A stretch of DNA of 64,000 nt from Povalibacter uvarum (GTDB taxonomy: Bacteria > Pseudomonadota > Gammaproteobacteria > Steroidobacterales > Steroidobacteraceae), in NCBI RefSeq assembly GCF_014202975.1, contig NZ_JACHHZ010000001.1:186001-250000 (forward strand), in the 5' to 3' direction. Positions 1 through 9,001 of the stretch are shown in pieces (positions within the stretch are counted from its first letter, which is position 1; each line of letters begins with the position of its first letter). The notes below the pieces were generated by a model. That model had not been told where the DNA came from. It saw only the letters and a list, made by a program, of their open reading frames with translations, and searched no databases. The position numbers were made by a program, and so were the translations under genes.

Positions 1-457
1 CGTCGTATTCGGAGAGCAGTACGATGCCGATGCCGCTGGTCGTGGCAGGAAGCAGACCGATACGACCGAGACCTCGCGAAGCTTCGAGACCCGGCGGTGC
101 GTGAAACAGATAGCTGACGTTGTCCTGCCAGAGCACGCCGAGTGCGACTGTATGGCCGAAGCGGCGCAGGTTTTCGAGGACGGGCAGGGCGTTGCGAATC
201 AGGCCGGATGCGAACAAGCTCTGCGCCGCCAGCACATGCATGCCGGGGCCAGCGGTGTATTTGCGATCGGCCGTCTGGCGCGCGATGCCGAGGTACGCGA
301 GCGTCTTCAGGAGCCGATTGACCTTCACCGAATCGATGTTGAGGCGCCGCGCCAGTTCGCGACAGCCGACGGGATCGGGCGAGGTCGCGAGCGCCTGCAG
401 CGTGGCGATACCATCGATCAGGCTCTTGTTCGGCTGTGCGTTGAGTTTGGGTCGCAT
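1..457 (-). CDS. IclR-family transcriptional regulator (C-terminus outside window)
   Basis: Reading leftward from an ATG at 457, the frame stays open to the window edge, so only the first 152 residues are visible. They begin MRPKLNAQPNKSLIDGIATL and continue with a winged-helix pattern in which 'CRELARRLNIDSVKVNRLL' is the recognition helix region, followed by 'KYTAGPGMHVLAAQSL', the usual junction into the IclR effector-binding domain. Known IclR regulators control aromatic and sugar-acid catabolism and bind small acids in the C-terminal domain. The gene lies 45 bp downstream of the enolase-superfamily gene in the same direction, so it is probably the last gene of that operon and the local regulator of the sugar-acid locus (inference). 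Family call is firm, ligand unknown. Confidence 0.85.
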   Translation of the reverse strand, partial: MRPKLNAQPNKSLIDGIATLQALATSPDPVGCRELARRLNIDSVKVNRLLKTLAYLGIARQTADRKYTAGPGMHVLAAQSLFASGLIRNALPVLENLRRFGHTVALGVLWQDNVSYLFHAPPGLEASRGLGRIGLLPATTSGIGIVLLSEYD

Positions 458-502
458 GTCAGCGGTCGTCCGTGGGCGGCGATGCGTTGATTCGAGTTGT
501 TG

Positions 503-1672
503 TCACGTGATGCGCTCGGCGAAGTCCCAGAGCCGCGCGTTCGGAGCCGCGCCCAGACCGGGACCTGTCGGCAGCACGTAGGCACCGCCGGCGTAGCTCA
601 TGTCGCTGTCGAGCAGAGCCAGGTTCCGCTCGAACACGGAGTGCTGCCATTCATGCTTCCACAGGTGAGGCAATGTTGCCGAGACTTGCAGGCTCGCTGC
701 AAGGAATAGTCCGGTGCCGATCGTCGCATGCGGCGCGATCGCGGCCTTGTGGCCGGCGCCCAGCCGGGCGATGCGCTGAAACTGGGTGATGCCGGTGTGT
801 CCCATTTCCGGCTGCAGGAAGGCGATCGGACCGGCCGCAAGGCGGTTGGCCGCCTCGTAGGCGGTGTACCACTCTTCGCCTGCAGCGACCGGCAGTGAGC
901 TTTCGCGCCCGATCCGGGCGAGCCCTGCGTGGTCTTCCGGCTTGACAGGCGCCTCGATGAAGAACGGCCGATAGGGTCTCAGCGCTTCAATCAGTTCGAG
1001 CGCTTCCGCTGCCGAAAATTTCCAGTGCATGTCGATCATGATCTGCGCGTCGGCGCCGAGCGCTCGGCGCAAGGCCGCCATTTCAGCCACGATGCCCTCG
1101 TGACTCACGACGGCGGCGAACTTGAATGCGCGATGACCTTCTGCGTGTTTCGCGACGGCCAGTGCGACGCGTTCATCGAGCGTGGCAGCCGGCAGGCCGG
1201 AGAGATAGCCGGGAACTGTCTTGTTCGCCGTCGGGCCGAGCAGGTCGCGGATCGGCAGACCGCGCTGCTTGCCATGGAGATCCCATAGCGCGATGTCGAT
1301 TGCCGCAATCGCATCCACATGGAAGCCGCCGCTGCAGCCTCGCACGCGCATCAGTCCGTACAGCTCATCCCAGATGCTTTCCACATCCGCAGGATTTGCA
1401 CCGAGCGTTACCGGAGCGAGCAGGTCATTGATGATTTCGCAAGTCGCGCGCGGCGCGCAGATGCCGTAGGTCTCGCCCCAGCCGATCGTTCCATCGTCCG
1501 CAGTCACGCGCACGACGATCGAACGATCGACCGTCGGGTAGATCGTTCCGTTCCCACGCCTTACGACGTAACCGCGCGTGTTGATGTGCTCGCCCGCAGC
1601 CAGTGGGCCGAGATACGGCGTGTCACGCGGCAGCGTGACGATGAACGTTTCGATGGAAGCGACGCGGCTCAC
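503..1672 (-). CDS. Enolase-superfamily sugar-acid dehydratase/racemase (mandelate racemase-like)
   Basis: The 389-residue product has the two-domain enolase fold order: capping domain (about 1-130) then a barrel with metal ligands D214 (MIDMHW), E240 (FFIEAP) and E266 (AAGEEW), a single lysine K184 (AFKFAA) on the second strand and H315 (APHATIG) on the seventh. A His on strand seven is typical of the mandelate racemase subgroup, whose members dehydrate or isomerise aldonic and aldaric acids. Translation starts at a GTG that shares GTGA with the stop of the upstream lyase gene, indicating translational coupling. Context with the lyase, keto-deoxy-sugar kinase and IclR regulator points to a sugar-acid dehydratase; the substrate cannot be read from sequence. 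Confidence 0.85.
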   Translation of the reverse strand: MSRVASIETFIVTLPRDTPYLGPLAAGEHINTRGYVVRRGNGTIYPTVDRSIVVRVTADDGTIGWGETYGICAPRATCEIINDLLAPVTLGANPADVESIWDELYGLMRVRGCSGGFHVDAIAAIDIALWDLHGKQRGLPIRDLLGPTANKTVPGYLSGLPAATLDERVALAVAKHAEGHRAFKFAAVVSHEGIVAEMAALRRALGADAQIMIDMHWKFSAAEALELIEALRPYRPFFIEAPVKPEDHAGLARIGRESSLPVAAGEEWYTAYEAANRLAAGPIAFLQPEMGHTGITQFQRIARLGAGHKAAIAPHATIGTGLFLAASLQVSATLPHLWKHEWQHSVFERNLALLDSDMSYAGGAYVLPTGPGLGAAPNARLWDFAERIT

Positions 1673-2577
1673 GCAGCAGCCTCGAGGGGCATCAGGTCAT
1701 CCAGCCGCGCAACGAGTGCATTGAATTCCATCCAGTCGTAACGATCGAACTCCGGTCCCGGAGCGCGTACGAAAGTGCTTTCGATCAATCCGCGGCGCTG
1801 AAGAACGGCTTTCGTGAGGCGCCACCGGAAGATCGCCTGCATGTTGAGCAGCGGCAATGTGCGCTCGAAAAGATCGCGTGCGCCTGCCTCATCGCCGCGT
1901 TCGAATCGATCGAACATGGCGACGTGCAGCTCGGTGATTTCGCACGCCGGCATCGTTCCCTTTGCACCACGCAGCAATTCGTCGATGACGTAGCGTGCGC
2001 CAGCACCGCCGAATACGGCGCGCAGTGAATCGCCGGCCAGTTCAGAGAGGCGGGTGATGCGCTGTCCCGAGGGCGGTGCTTCTTCTTTCACGTAGCGAAT
2101 GCCGTCCACGGCCTTGGCCAGCTCGGCGACTTTCTCCAGCGACAAACCGATGCCCATCGGGGCCGGCGCGTTCTGCAGCATGATGTCGATACCGGAGCCG
2201 TCATGCACGGCGCGATAGAAATCACGCATGCCGGCGGGGTCATCCGCGAATGTCTTCGGTGTGAGGATCATCGAAGCGGCTGCGCCGGCTTTCGCTCCAG
2301 CCGCAGCGTATGCGATGGCGTCATCTGTCGACGCAGCGCTTGCGCCGACGACGAAAGGCACGCGACCGCCGATCCATCCGCCGAGCAGCTGGGTCAGGTG
2401 CAGGCGCTCATCGCGAGTGAGTGTGTCGTATTCGCTGGCCAGGCCGGGAAACACGATGCCGCGTGCGCCTGCGCCGATGATGTAGTCGACCACCCGCCGC
2501 GTGCCGGCTTCGTCGATCGCTCCCGACGTCGTGAAGATGGTGGGAAGGATCGGCAGAACGCCGCTCAGAGTCGCCAT
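1669..2577 (-). CDS. DHDPS/NanA-family lyase or dehydratase
   Basis: A 302-residue class I aldolase-type barrel. Visible family features are the GLASEY loop (residues 45-50, corresponding to GxxGE), the Schiff-base lysine K164 in RYVKEE, and a length typical of the family. The tyrosine that normally follows the fifth strand (YNxP) is replaced: the sequence here is MLQNAP, a change I recall from clades annotated as keto-deoxy sugar-acid dehydratases rather than true DHDPS. The frame is open upstream to 2763, but the ATG at 2577 is chosen because AGGAGC lies just upstream and the family homology begins there. It is the first gene of the leftward operon and overlaps the next start. Likely acts on a 2-keto-3-deoxy acid. 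Confidence 0.85.
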   Translation of the reverse strand: MATLSGVLPILPTIFTTSGAIDEAGTRRVVDYIIGAGARGIVFPGLASEYDTLTRDERLHLTQLLGGWIGGRVPFVVGASAASTDDAIAYAAAGAKAGAAASMILTPKTFADDPAGMRDFYRAVHDGSGIDIMLQNAPAPMGIGLSLEKVAELAKAVDGIRYVKEEAPPSGQRITRLSELAGDSLRAVFGGAGARYVIDELLRGAKGTMPACEITELHVAMFDRFERGDEAGARDLFERTLPLLNMQAIFRWRLTKAVLQRRGLIESTFVRAPGPEFDRYDWMEFNALVARLDDLMPLEAAA

Positions 2578-2873
2578 GCTCGAATGCTCCTGGAACGCCG
2601 CGCTTCGCGGCCAAGTGTTGCTATATGTGCAAGATGCATCGCCGGGAGGGAAGATGTCAATGCTGACCCAGGGCGCGATGCGGCATCGTCTATCCAGCTG
2701 GAAAGGCTGAAAATATGCTGCGGGCAGCGCTTCTGCGCCCTGGTTGTCATGAAAGACCCTCATCTCCCGACTATTGCTTTGTCATTGTCGTTGCTATATT
2801 AGTATCACATCATCGACACTGCCGGAACACGTCGCATCCGAGCAGCGCATTGAGCAAACCGGGGGAATTGATC
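2578..2873. promoter_or_regulatory. Divergent intergenic region between the lyase operon and the TonB receptor operon
   Basis: This 296-bp stretch separates two divergent operons and must hold both promoters. On the + strand a TATATT (about 2797-2802) with TTGCTT about 15 bp upstream is a possible promoter core; the match is weak. No convincing long palindrome for an IclR or LacI operator was recognised. The frames that remain open across it on both strands show no family similarity and lack ribosome binding sites. Confidence 0.4.
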
Positions 2874-5546
2874 GTGAAGAAGAACCTGCCGAATCGTTTT
2901 TTCTCAAGCGTGGCGTACTCGATTTTGAGTCCGGCGGTGCTGCTTGCCGGCGTCGCTCATGCGCAGAGCGCCTCCGAGAATGTCAGCGCCGGCTCCGAGG
3001 GCTCGGGCGTTGAAGAGGTGGTCGTCACTGGTATTCGCGAAAGTCTCAACAAGGCTCGCGACATCAAGCGCGAAGCCACGCAGTTCGTCGACGCCATCGT
3101 GGCCGATGACATCGGCAAGCTCCCCGATCGCAACGTGGCCGAATCACTTGCCCGCGTTTCGGGCGTGCAGGTCGATCGCGGTATCGCCGAAGGCAGCAGC
3201 GTTTCGGTGCGCGGCCTGCGCCAGAACGTCTACCTGTTCAATGGCCGCCAGATCATCGATCCGACGGGACGCGGCGGTGCAGGCCTCGACACGCTGGGCA
3301 GCTCCACATACGGATTGCTGTCACTGGTTCCTTCTGAACTGATCGCACGTCTGGAGCTCACGAAACTCGCAAGCTCGGACCAGATCGCCGGTGCGCTGGG
3401 CGGCATCGTCGACGTGCAGACACCGATGCCGCTCGACGGTCCGGATCGTCTCGGCGCCAAGGTCGGTGGGGTCTACTACGATCAGGCTTCGGAAGGCGGC
3501 TACGAAGGCTTCGTGCTCGCCTCGCACAAGTTCGCTGACGACACGCTCGGCGTTCTGGTCTCGGCGTCGTACAACAATCGCGATCTGTCGCAGCAGGGCC
3601 TGGATACGTTCTCGGGCTACTCGCGCTTCACCGACGGCACCGGCACGGTGCGGTTCGGTCACTCCGATGCGCGTCCCGAAGAGATCGCCGAGAACCGCGA
3701 GAACGTCGGCCTCAACGCTGTAGTGCAATGGCAGGCCACCGACAGCGTCCAGCTGATCGCCGACACCTTCTATTCGAAGCTCGAGTCGGATCGCAATCGC
3801 TGGTGGTTGTCGTTCACGCCGACCGCTGGCCTGAGCAATGCAACGTACTCGCCCAACAACATTCTGTTGTCGGGAACGGCGACGGGGCCTGTGCTCACGA
3901 ACACGGAGTTCCTCGATACGGATGCCGACATCCTGTCTTCGGCGCTCACGGCCAAGTTCGATGTGACCGATCGCTTCCGCGGCAGCGTCGAGGTCGACTA
4001 CACCGAATCTGCCTCGACGGCCCATCAGATGTACTTCCGCCTGCAGCCGATCGTCGGTATCACCCCGACGGTCAACTTCGATTTCACTGCCGGCGATCTC
4101 GGCTCCTATCAGATCAGCGGCATCGATCTGAGCGATCCGGCGCAGCTTCGCTACACGATCCTCTTCGATAACACGTACGACGTGCAGAGCGAAGACAAGG
4201 TCGTTCGCACGGATTGGACTTACGATCTGGACGGCGGCTTCCTGAAAGGCGTGAGCGCTGGCGTTCGCTACGACGAGATCGATTCCGAGCAGAATCCAAA
4301 GCGTGCGGACATCCGGCCAGCGGGCGGTATTCCGGCGACCTCGCTGTCGCGCTACCTGACGCTGCATTCCAACCCGGATTTCGCTGACGGCGAGTTCGCA
4401 GGTCTGCCGCGTTCATTCGTCGCCGCGAATTCGCTGGTGAGCAGTTGCTCGGCATTCACCGACGTGCCTGCTATTTCCCAGAACGTGCAGTGCCTGGATC
4501 CGCGCAACAACACGAATGCGCTGTCGAGCACGTTCGAGATCAAGGAACAGTTCACCGAGAGCTACGCCAAGCTCGACTTTGCTACCGACATCGGCAGTTC
4601 CGGTCTCTCGGGCAACATTGGCGTGCGCTATGTGGGGCGTGACCTCGAGTCGATCGGCAATCAGATCGCCCCCACGGGCGGTGCGATACCGAGCACCTTC
4701 GAGCGTTCGGACTCCGACGTGCTTCCATCGGCGGTTGCGAAACTCGAGGTGAACGATGATCTGGTCTTCCGCCTCGGTGCTGCGCGAGTGATCGCCTATC
4801 CGAACACGGTCGATCTCAACAGCGGTGTGACGCTGGCGAACAACGCGGTTTTCGTTGGCGGCGTGCAGACCGTCCTCGGTACCGGCAGCGGCGGCGCACC
4901 GGATCTCGATCCCTTCAAGGCGGATCAGGTGGACCTTTCGGCGGAGTACTACTTCGGCGGCCAGGCGCTGGTTTCGCTCGGACTCTTCTATAAGGATGTG
5001 TCGACCTTCATCGTCCAGCAGCAGAGCCCGGAAACCTACGGCGGCGTGAACTACCTGATCAACCGCAAGGTCAACGGCGAGGGTGCCGAAGTGCAGGGCG
5101 TCGAGGCCCTGGTGCAGCTGCCGTTCTACTTCCTCCCGGGCGCATGGGACGGATTCGGTGTCATCGCGAGCTACTCGTATATCGATTCCAGCACGCCGAT
5201 CAAGGACGTGGCTGGCCGCACGCTGCCGTTGCCCGGCCTGTCGCCGAACAACGTGAATCTCGTCGGCTACTACGAGAAGGGCCCCGTCAGCGTACGACTC
5301 GCCTACAACTGGCGCGACGACTACCTGCTCGGTCTCTCGGCAGCCGCTACCGGCATCTACAACAGTCCGTATACCGACGTGTCGGCTACCCTGCGGTACG
5401 ATCTGACTTCGAACGTATCGCTGGGATTCGAGGCGCTGAATCTGCTCGACGAGAAGCAGCGCACGTACGATGGTGTCGAAGAGGCGCTGCGTACCAACCT
5501 GTATTTCGGGCGAATCTACAAGGCGAACGTCAGTCTGAAGTTCTGA
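2874..5546 (+). CDS. TonB-dependent outer-membrane receptor (Xanthomonas/Caulobacter type)
   Basis: An 890-residue receptor. A signal peptide (VKKNLPNRF..., hydrophobic core, cleavage near AHAQS) leads to the TonB box-like EEVVVTG and a plug with 'DIGKLPDRNVAESLARVSGV', the hallmark of the TonB-dependent receptor subfamily common in Xanthomonas and Caulobacter. The protein ends in 'ANVSLKF' with a terminal Phe, as outer-membrane barrels do. The GTG at 2874 is preferred over an upstream ATG at 2715 because GGGGGA precedes it at good spacing and the signal peptide starts there. It heads the rightward operon and probably imports the oligosaccharide or sugar acid that the downstream enzymes process, with TonB/ExbBD energy. 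Confidence 0.93.
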   Translation: MKKNLPNRFFSSVAYSILSPAVLLAGVAHAQSASENVSAGSEGSGVEEVVVTGIRESLNKARDIKREATQFVDAIVADDIGKLPDRNVAESLARVSGVQVDRGIAEGSSVSVRGLRQNVYLFNGRQIIDPTGRGGAGLDTLGSSTYGLLSLVPSELIARLELTKLASSDQIAGALGGIVDVQTPMPLDGPDRLGAKVGGVYYDQASEGGYEGFVLASHKFADDTLGVLVSASYNNRDLSQQGLDTFSGYSRFTDGTGTVRFGHSDARPEEIAENRENVGLNAVVQWQATDSVQLIADTFYSKLESDRNRWWLSFTPTAGLSNATYSPNNILLSGTATGPVLTNTEFLDTDADILSSALTAKFDVTDRFRGSVEVDYTESASTAHQMYFRLQPIVGITPTVNFDFTAGDLGSYQISGIDLSDPAQLRYTILFDNTYDVQSEDKVVRTDWTYDLDGGFLKGVSAGVRYDEIDSEQNPKRADIRPAGGIPATSLSRYLTLHSNPDFADGEFAGLPRSFVAANSLVSSCSAFTDVPAISQNVQCLDPRNNTNALSSTFEIKEQFTESYAKLDFATDIGSSGLSGNIGVRYVGRDLESIGNQIAPTGGAIPSTFERSDSDVLPSAVAKLEVNDDLVFRLGAARVIAYPNTVDLNSGVTLANNAVFVGGVQTVLGTGSGGAPDLDPFKADQVDLSAEYYFGGQALVSLGLFYKDVSTFIVQQQSPETYGGVNYLINRKVNGEGAEVQGVEALVQLPFYFLPGAWDGFGVIASYSYIDSSTPIKDVAGRTLPLPGLSPNNVNLVGYYEKGPVSVRLAYNWRDDYLLGLSAAATGIYNSPYTDVSATLRYDLTSNVSLGFEALNLLDEKQRTYDGVEEALRTNLYFGRIYKANVSLKF

Positions 5547-5562
5547 CAGCCGGAGAGACGCC

Positions 5563-6294
5563 TTGAAACAGTTGAGCGGTCATGTCGCGCTGGTTACCGG
5601 CGCGGCGAGCGGCATCGGTGCGGCGATCGTCAGGCGATTCCAGGATGAGGGCGCACGCGTCGCCGGGATGGACGTAAGTTCCGGCTTCGCGAGCGACCTC
5701 AACCTGAGTGCGGATCTGCGATCGACGGAGGCGCTGGAGAATGCGCTGAAGCAAATGGTCTCGTCGATCGGCGCGCCGACCATTCTGGTTCATGCCGCGG
5801 CTGCGAGCTTCCCGGGTGGCGTGCTCGATACACACCCTTCGACGTTTCTCGACCTCTACGATGTCAATGTTGTTGGTGCAGCCAGGCTCCTGCAGCTCTG
5901 TGCTCCCCAGATGACTGAGCGCGGCGGATCGGTCGTCGTGCTGTCGTCGATCAACGCCGGCTTCGCGACGCCCAGTCTCGCGGCTTATGCGGCGACCAAG
6001 GCCGCACTCAACAATCTCGTGCAGACGGCCGCGCTCGAACTCGCGCCCCGCAACATCCGCATCAACGCTATTGCACCGGCGAGTATCGATACGCCGGCAC
6101 TGCGTGCTTCGTTCGCTCGCAGTGGGGATGCCGAGGACGCGCGGGTCCGCAACATCGGGCGGCATCCGCTCGGACGACTGGGCACGGCGGAGGAGGTGGC
6201 GGATCTTGCGCTGTTCCTCGCTTCCGATCGTGCGCAATGGATCACAGGGTCGGTTTACGCTATCGACGGAGGTGCCGGTGTCACACGGCGCTGA
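5563..6294 (+). CDS. SDR-family NAD(P)-dependent oxidoreductase
   Basis: The 243-residue protein is a classical short-chain dehydrogenase: cofactor motif TGAASGIG (12-19), the catalytic serine near S128-S129 and YxxxK as Y142-K146 (YAATK), and the C-terminal 'ITGSVYAIDGG' signature. Translation starts with TTG, preceded by GGAGAG, and the frame begins 17 bp after the receptor stop. The 3' end overlaps the kinase gene that follows. In sugar-acid loci such enzymes oxidise a free sugar to the lactone or act on a keto-deoxy acid; here it probably supplies the aldonolactone hydrolysed by the SMP-30 protein (inference). Confidence 0.9.
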   Translation: MKQLSGHVALVTGAASGIGAAIVRRFQDEGARVAGMDVSSGFASDLNLSADLRSTEALENALKQMVSSIGAPTILVHAAAASFPGGVLDTHPSTFLDLYDVNVVGAARLLQLCAPQMTERGGSVVVLSSINAGFATPSLAAYAATKAALNNLVQTAALELAPRNIRINAIAPASIDTPALRASFARSGDAEDARVRNIGRHPLGRLGTAEEVADLALFLASDRAQWITGSVYAIDGGAGVTRR

Positions 6295-7198
6295 GTCCGA
6301 CACATTTGTCGGCATCAACTGGGGCAGTACGAATTTTCGCGCCTTCCTGATTTCCTCGGAGGGCAGGGCGATCGACGAATACTCGGCGCCGGCCGGTGTC
6401 ACTGCGCTCGATCGCAGCGGCATGGCTGCGATGATGGACGAGCTCACATCGCGCTGGCCGCGAACCGGGCCGGTTTACGCTTCCGGCATGATCGGTTCGA
6501 ACGTGGGCTGGATCGAAGTGCCCTATGCGCAGGCTCCGGCGGGTCGCACCGATCTGGCGGCAGCGGCAGTTTCAACGCAGATCGGCAATGTGCCTGCGCA
6601 CATCGTGCCCGGCATCACTTGTCGACGCAGCTTCGACGGTGCGCCGGACATCCTGCGCGGAGAAGAAATCGAGTTGCTGGGTCTCGCCGCATTGCGCGTC
6701 GTTGATGGATGGGTCGCGCTGCCGGGCACACACACCAAGTGGGTACGCCTGGAGGGCGGTCGGGTGCTCGACTTCTTCACCAGCATGTCGGGTGAGATTT
6801 TCGATCGACTGACAGCGAAGGGGCTTCTCGCCTCGATCGTGGCGGGCGACGCTGCAGACGGTGAGGCGTTCCACGCGGGCGTCACCGCCGGTCGTGCACG
6901 TCAACTGAGTCTCGGAACGCTGCTCTTCGGTGCTCGTGCAAGGGTGATGCGCGGCCTGCTCGCGAAGCCTGATGCTGCCTCTTACATTCGCGGGCTGCTG
7001 ATCGGTTCAGAGATCGCCGACGCCCTGGCTGTGTATCCAACGCTCGTGAACGGCGTCGTTCCTCTCGTCGGCAACGGTCCGCTCTGTGCCCTGTACGCGA
7101 GTGCGCTGCGCTCCGTGGGCGTGTCGAGTGAACCTGTGGAATCCCGCGCGGCCTGTGTGCGCGGATTCTATGCACTGCATCGGGCGCGTCATGGCTGA
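6278..7198 (+). CDS. dgoK: 2-dehydro-3-deoxygalactonokinase
   Basis: The 306-residue product begins 'DTFVGINWGSTNFRAFLI', the glycine-rich nucleotide-binding start of DgoK, and contains 'LPGTHTKWV' and 'FTSMSGEIF', both highly conserved in that family. DgoK phosphorylates 2-keto-3-deoxygalactonate in the De Ley-Doudoroff pathway. I place the start at GTG 6278, where GGAGGT sits directly upstream; this gives a 17-bp overlap with the SDR gene. The frame is open further upstream, but that part has no similarity. No KDPGal aldolase (dgoA) is seen; the DHDPS-family lyase across the divergent promoter may act instead (inference). Confidence 0.9.
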   Translation: MSHGAESDTFVGINWGSTNFRAFLISSEGRAIDEYSAPAGVTALDRSGMAAMMDELTSRWPRTGPVYASGMIGSNVGWIEVPYAQAPAGRTDLAAAAVSTQIGNVPAHIVPGITCRRSFDGAPDILRGEEIELLGLAALRVVDGWVALPGTHTKWVRLEGGRVLDFFTSMSGEIFDRLTAKGLLASIVAGDAADGEAFHAGVTAGRARQLSLGTLLFGARARVMRGLLAKPDAASYIRGLLIGSEIADALAVYPTLVNGVVPLVGNGPLCALYASALRSVGVSSEPVESRAACVRGFYALHRARHG

Positions 7199-8018
7199 CG
7201 CGCCAACGGTTCGTCTCATCAGCGATGCCGGCGCCACCATCGGCGAATCCCCGGCCTGGCTGGGCGACCGGGTGCGTTGGACCGATCCGGTGTCACGAAG
7301 GCTGCTCACGGTATGGCAGGGCGAACTCGATTCGATCGAGATGTCCGCCTCGATCTGGTCGCTCGCTGCATGGCCTGATGGCGGACTGATCGGATCGCTC
7401 GACGATCGCTTCTGCTCGGTTGGCGCATCGGGCGAGATCGATGCGGGCCCGGCAGCCGCAATCGACGCTGGCTGCCGCTTCAATGACATGACGGTCGATC
7501 AGAGCGGCGGCCTGTGGGTCGGCATGATGCACCGGGGCATTCTTTCGACACGCGGCGCGATCTTTCACGCACCTTCGCTGCGGGATCAGCCACAGCGCGT
7601 CGCGCGGGGACTTGGCGTCCCGAACGGCATGAAGTTCTCCGCCGATGGCCGCACGCTGTATGTCGTCGACACGCTCGAGCGAACTTTGCTGGCTTACCCC
7701 GCAAACGCCGGTGCGTTGGGTGAGCCGATCATCGTTTCAGATTTCCTCGGTCTGGCGGGCAAGCCCGACGGAATGACCATCGCTCCCGATGGAACGTTCT
7801 GGGTAGCGATGTGGGGCGGCAGTTGCGTGGTGCAACTCGCAGCCGACGGCGCCTATCTGCGCAGCATCGCGGTTCCTGCGCCGCACGTGAGCAGCGTGTG
7901 CTTCGCGGGATCGAATCGACTCCTTGTTACAACCTCGCGCATGCGGCTGAGTCCGCAGGCGCTGATCGACCGCCCCGCCTCGGGCGGATTGTTCGAAGTT
8001 CTCCTGGAAGCCGCATGA
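7191..8018 (+). CDS. SMP-30/gluconolactonase/LRE-family lactonase
   Basis: A 275-residue six-bladed propeller protein of the SMP-30 family. The metal ligands of the family are visible: E19 (GESP), N98 (RFND), N145 (VPNG) and D193 (KPDG). These enzymes open sugar lactones to aldonic acids. ATG 7191 lies inside the dgoK 3' end (8-bp overlap) and is used because it opens directly on the first blade. It fits between a sugar dehydrogenase and the enolase-superfamily dehydratases of the same cluster. The substrate lactone is not readable. Confidence 0.9.
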   Translation: MADAPTVRLISDAGATIGESPAWLGDRVRWTDPVSRRLLTVWQGELDSIEMSASIWSLAAWPDGGLIGSLDDRFCSVGASGEIDAGPAAAIDAGCRFNDMTVDQSGGLWVGMMHRGILSTRGAIFHAPSLRDQPQRVARGLGVPNGMKFSADGRTLYVVDTLERTLLAYPANAGALGEPIIVSDFLGLAGKPDGMTIAPDGTFWVAMWGGSCVVQLAADGAYLRSIAVPAPHVSSVCFAGSNRLLVTTSRMRLSPQALIDRPASGGLFEVLLEAA

Positions 8019-9001
8019 GTCGCGAAGAACTACGGGCCGTCGCCGATGTCGCGATGCGCTGGAACTACCGGGTCTGGGGCTTCGGCGAAGCGATCGCGCT
8101 TCGCGGTCTGATTCGCACCGGTGATCTGCTCGGTGATGCGGCGCCGCTCGGCTTTGTGCACGGAATACTACGAAGCTGGCTGGGGCGCGGCGTTGGCCGC
8201 ACGAATGAAGATCACGTCGGTGCCGGTAGGGAGCTGCTCGAACTCTATCGACGCACCGGCGATCCGCAGTTCCTCGATGCCGCGCGCAAACTCGCGGCGC
8301 TGAATGCGGGCTTTCCGAGTGGACCGAACGGCATCCGCTATCACCGTGGTGATACGTCCGGCTGGCGCTGGCAGATCTGGGTCGATTGCATGGACGTCGA
8401 TGGCCCGTTTCTAGCGGCACTCGCGCGCGAGACGGGTGAGGAACACTACTTCGATCAGGCCGTGAGCGAGTTGCTCGGCTATGCGCGAACACTGCAAGCC
8501 GACAGCGGATTGCTGTTTCACGGCTTCGAGCGTGATTGCGGAAGGAACGGCGAACTGTGGGCACGAGGCAATGGCTGGGCATTGATGGGGCTCGTCGACA
8601 CGCTCGCGTTGCTCCCACGGACTCACGTTGCGTGGCCAGAGTTGCATCAACGAACGCTGGCGCTCTGTGACGCGCTCGCACTTACGCAGTGCCCGAGTGG
8701 CCTGTGGCACACGGTGATCGACGATCCTGCGACCTACCAGGAATCGACGCTCGCGACGATGGCGGCCTATGCGCTTCGCGAAGGCAGCAAACACGGCGTG
8801 CTCGATGCGACTCGTTACATCGAGATGGAGCGCAAAGCCCGCGCAGCGATGCATTCGCAGATCGCCCCTGATGGGACGCTCGCGTTGGTGAGCGATGCCA
8901 CGCCGGTGGGTGCGCGACACGTCTACGCGACGCGACCCTTCGGCACATTTCCCTGGGGCCAGGGCCCTCTCTTGCTGGCGCTTTGTCAGGAGGCTGCATG
9001 A
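8015..9001 (+). CDS. Glycoside hydrolase family 88/105 (unsaturated glycuronyl hydrolase)
   Basis: The 328-residue protein shows the (alpha/alpha)6 family pattern: 'CMDVDGPFLA' (catalytic Asp region, D127/D129), 'GLLFHGF', 'WARGNGWA' at 182-189 and 'GLWHTVID...YQESTLATMAAYA'. These enzymes remove the 4,5-unsaturated uronic acid that lyases leave on oligosaccharides. No signal peptide is present, so it acts in the cytoplasm after import. It overlaps the SMP-30 stop by ATGA and is followed with a 4-bp overlap by the second enolase-superfamily gene. Its presence implies that the imported substrate is a lyase product such as a pectin, ulvan or gum fragment (inference). Confidence 0.88.
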   Translation: MSREELRAVADVAMRWNYRVWGFGEAIALRGLIRTGDLLGDAAPLGFVHGILRSWLGRGVGRTNEDHVGAGRELLELYRRTGDPQFLDAARKLAALNAGFPSGPNGIRYHRGDTSGWRWQIWVDCMDVDGPFLAALARETGEEHYFDQAVSELLGYARTLQADSGLLFHGFERDCGRNGELWARGNGWALMGLVDTLALLPRTHVAWPELHQRTLALCDALALTQCPSGLWHTVIDDPATYQESTLATMAAYALREGSKHGVLDATRYIEMERKARAAMHSQIAPDGTLALVSDATPVGARHVYATRPFGTFPWGQGPLLLALCQEAA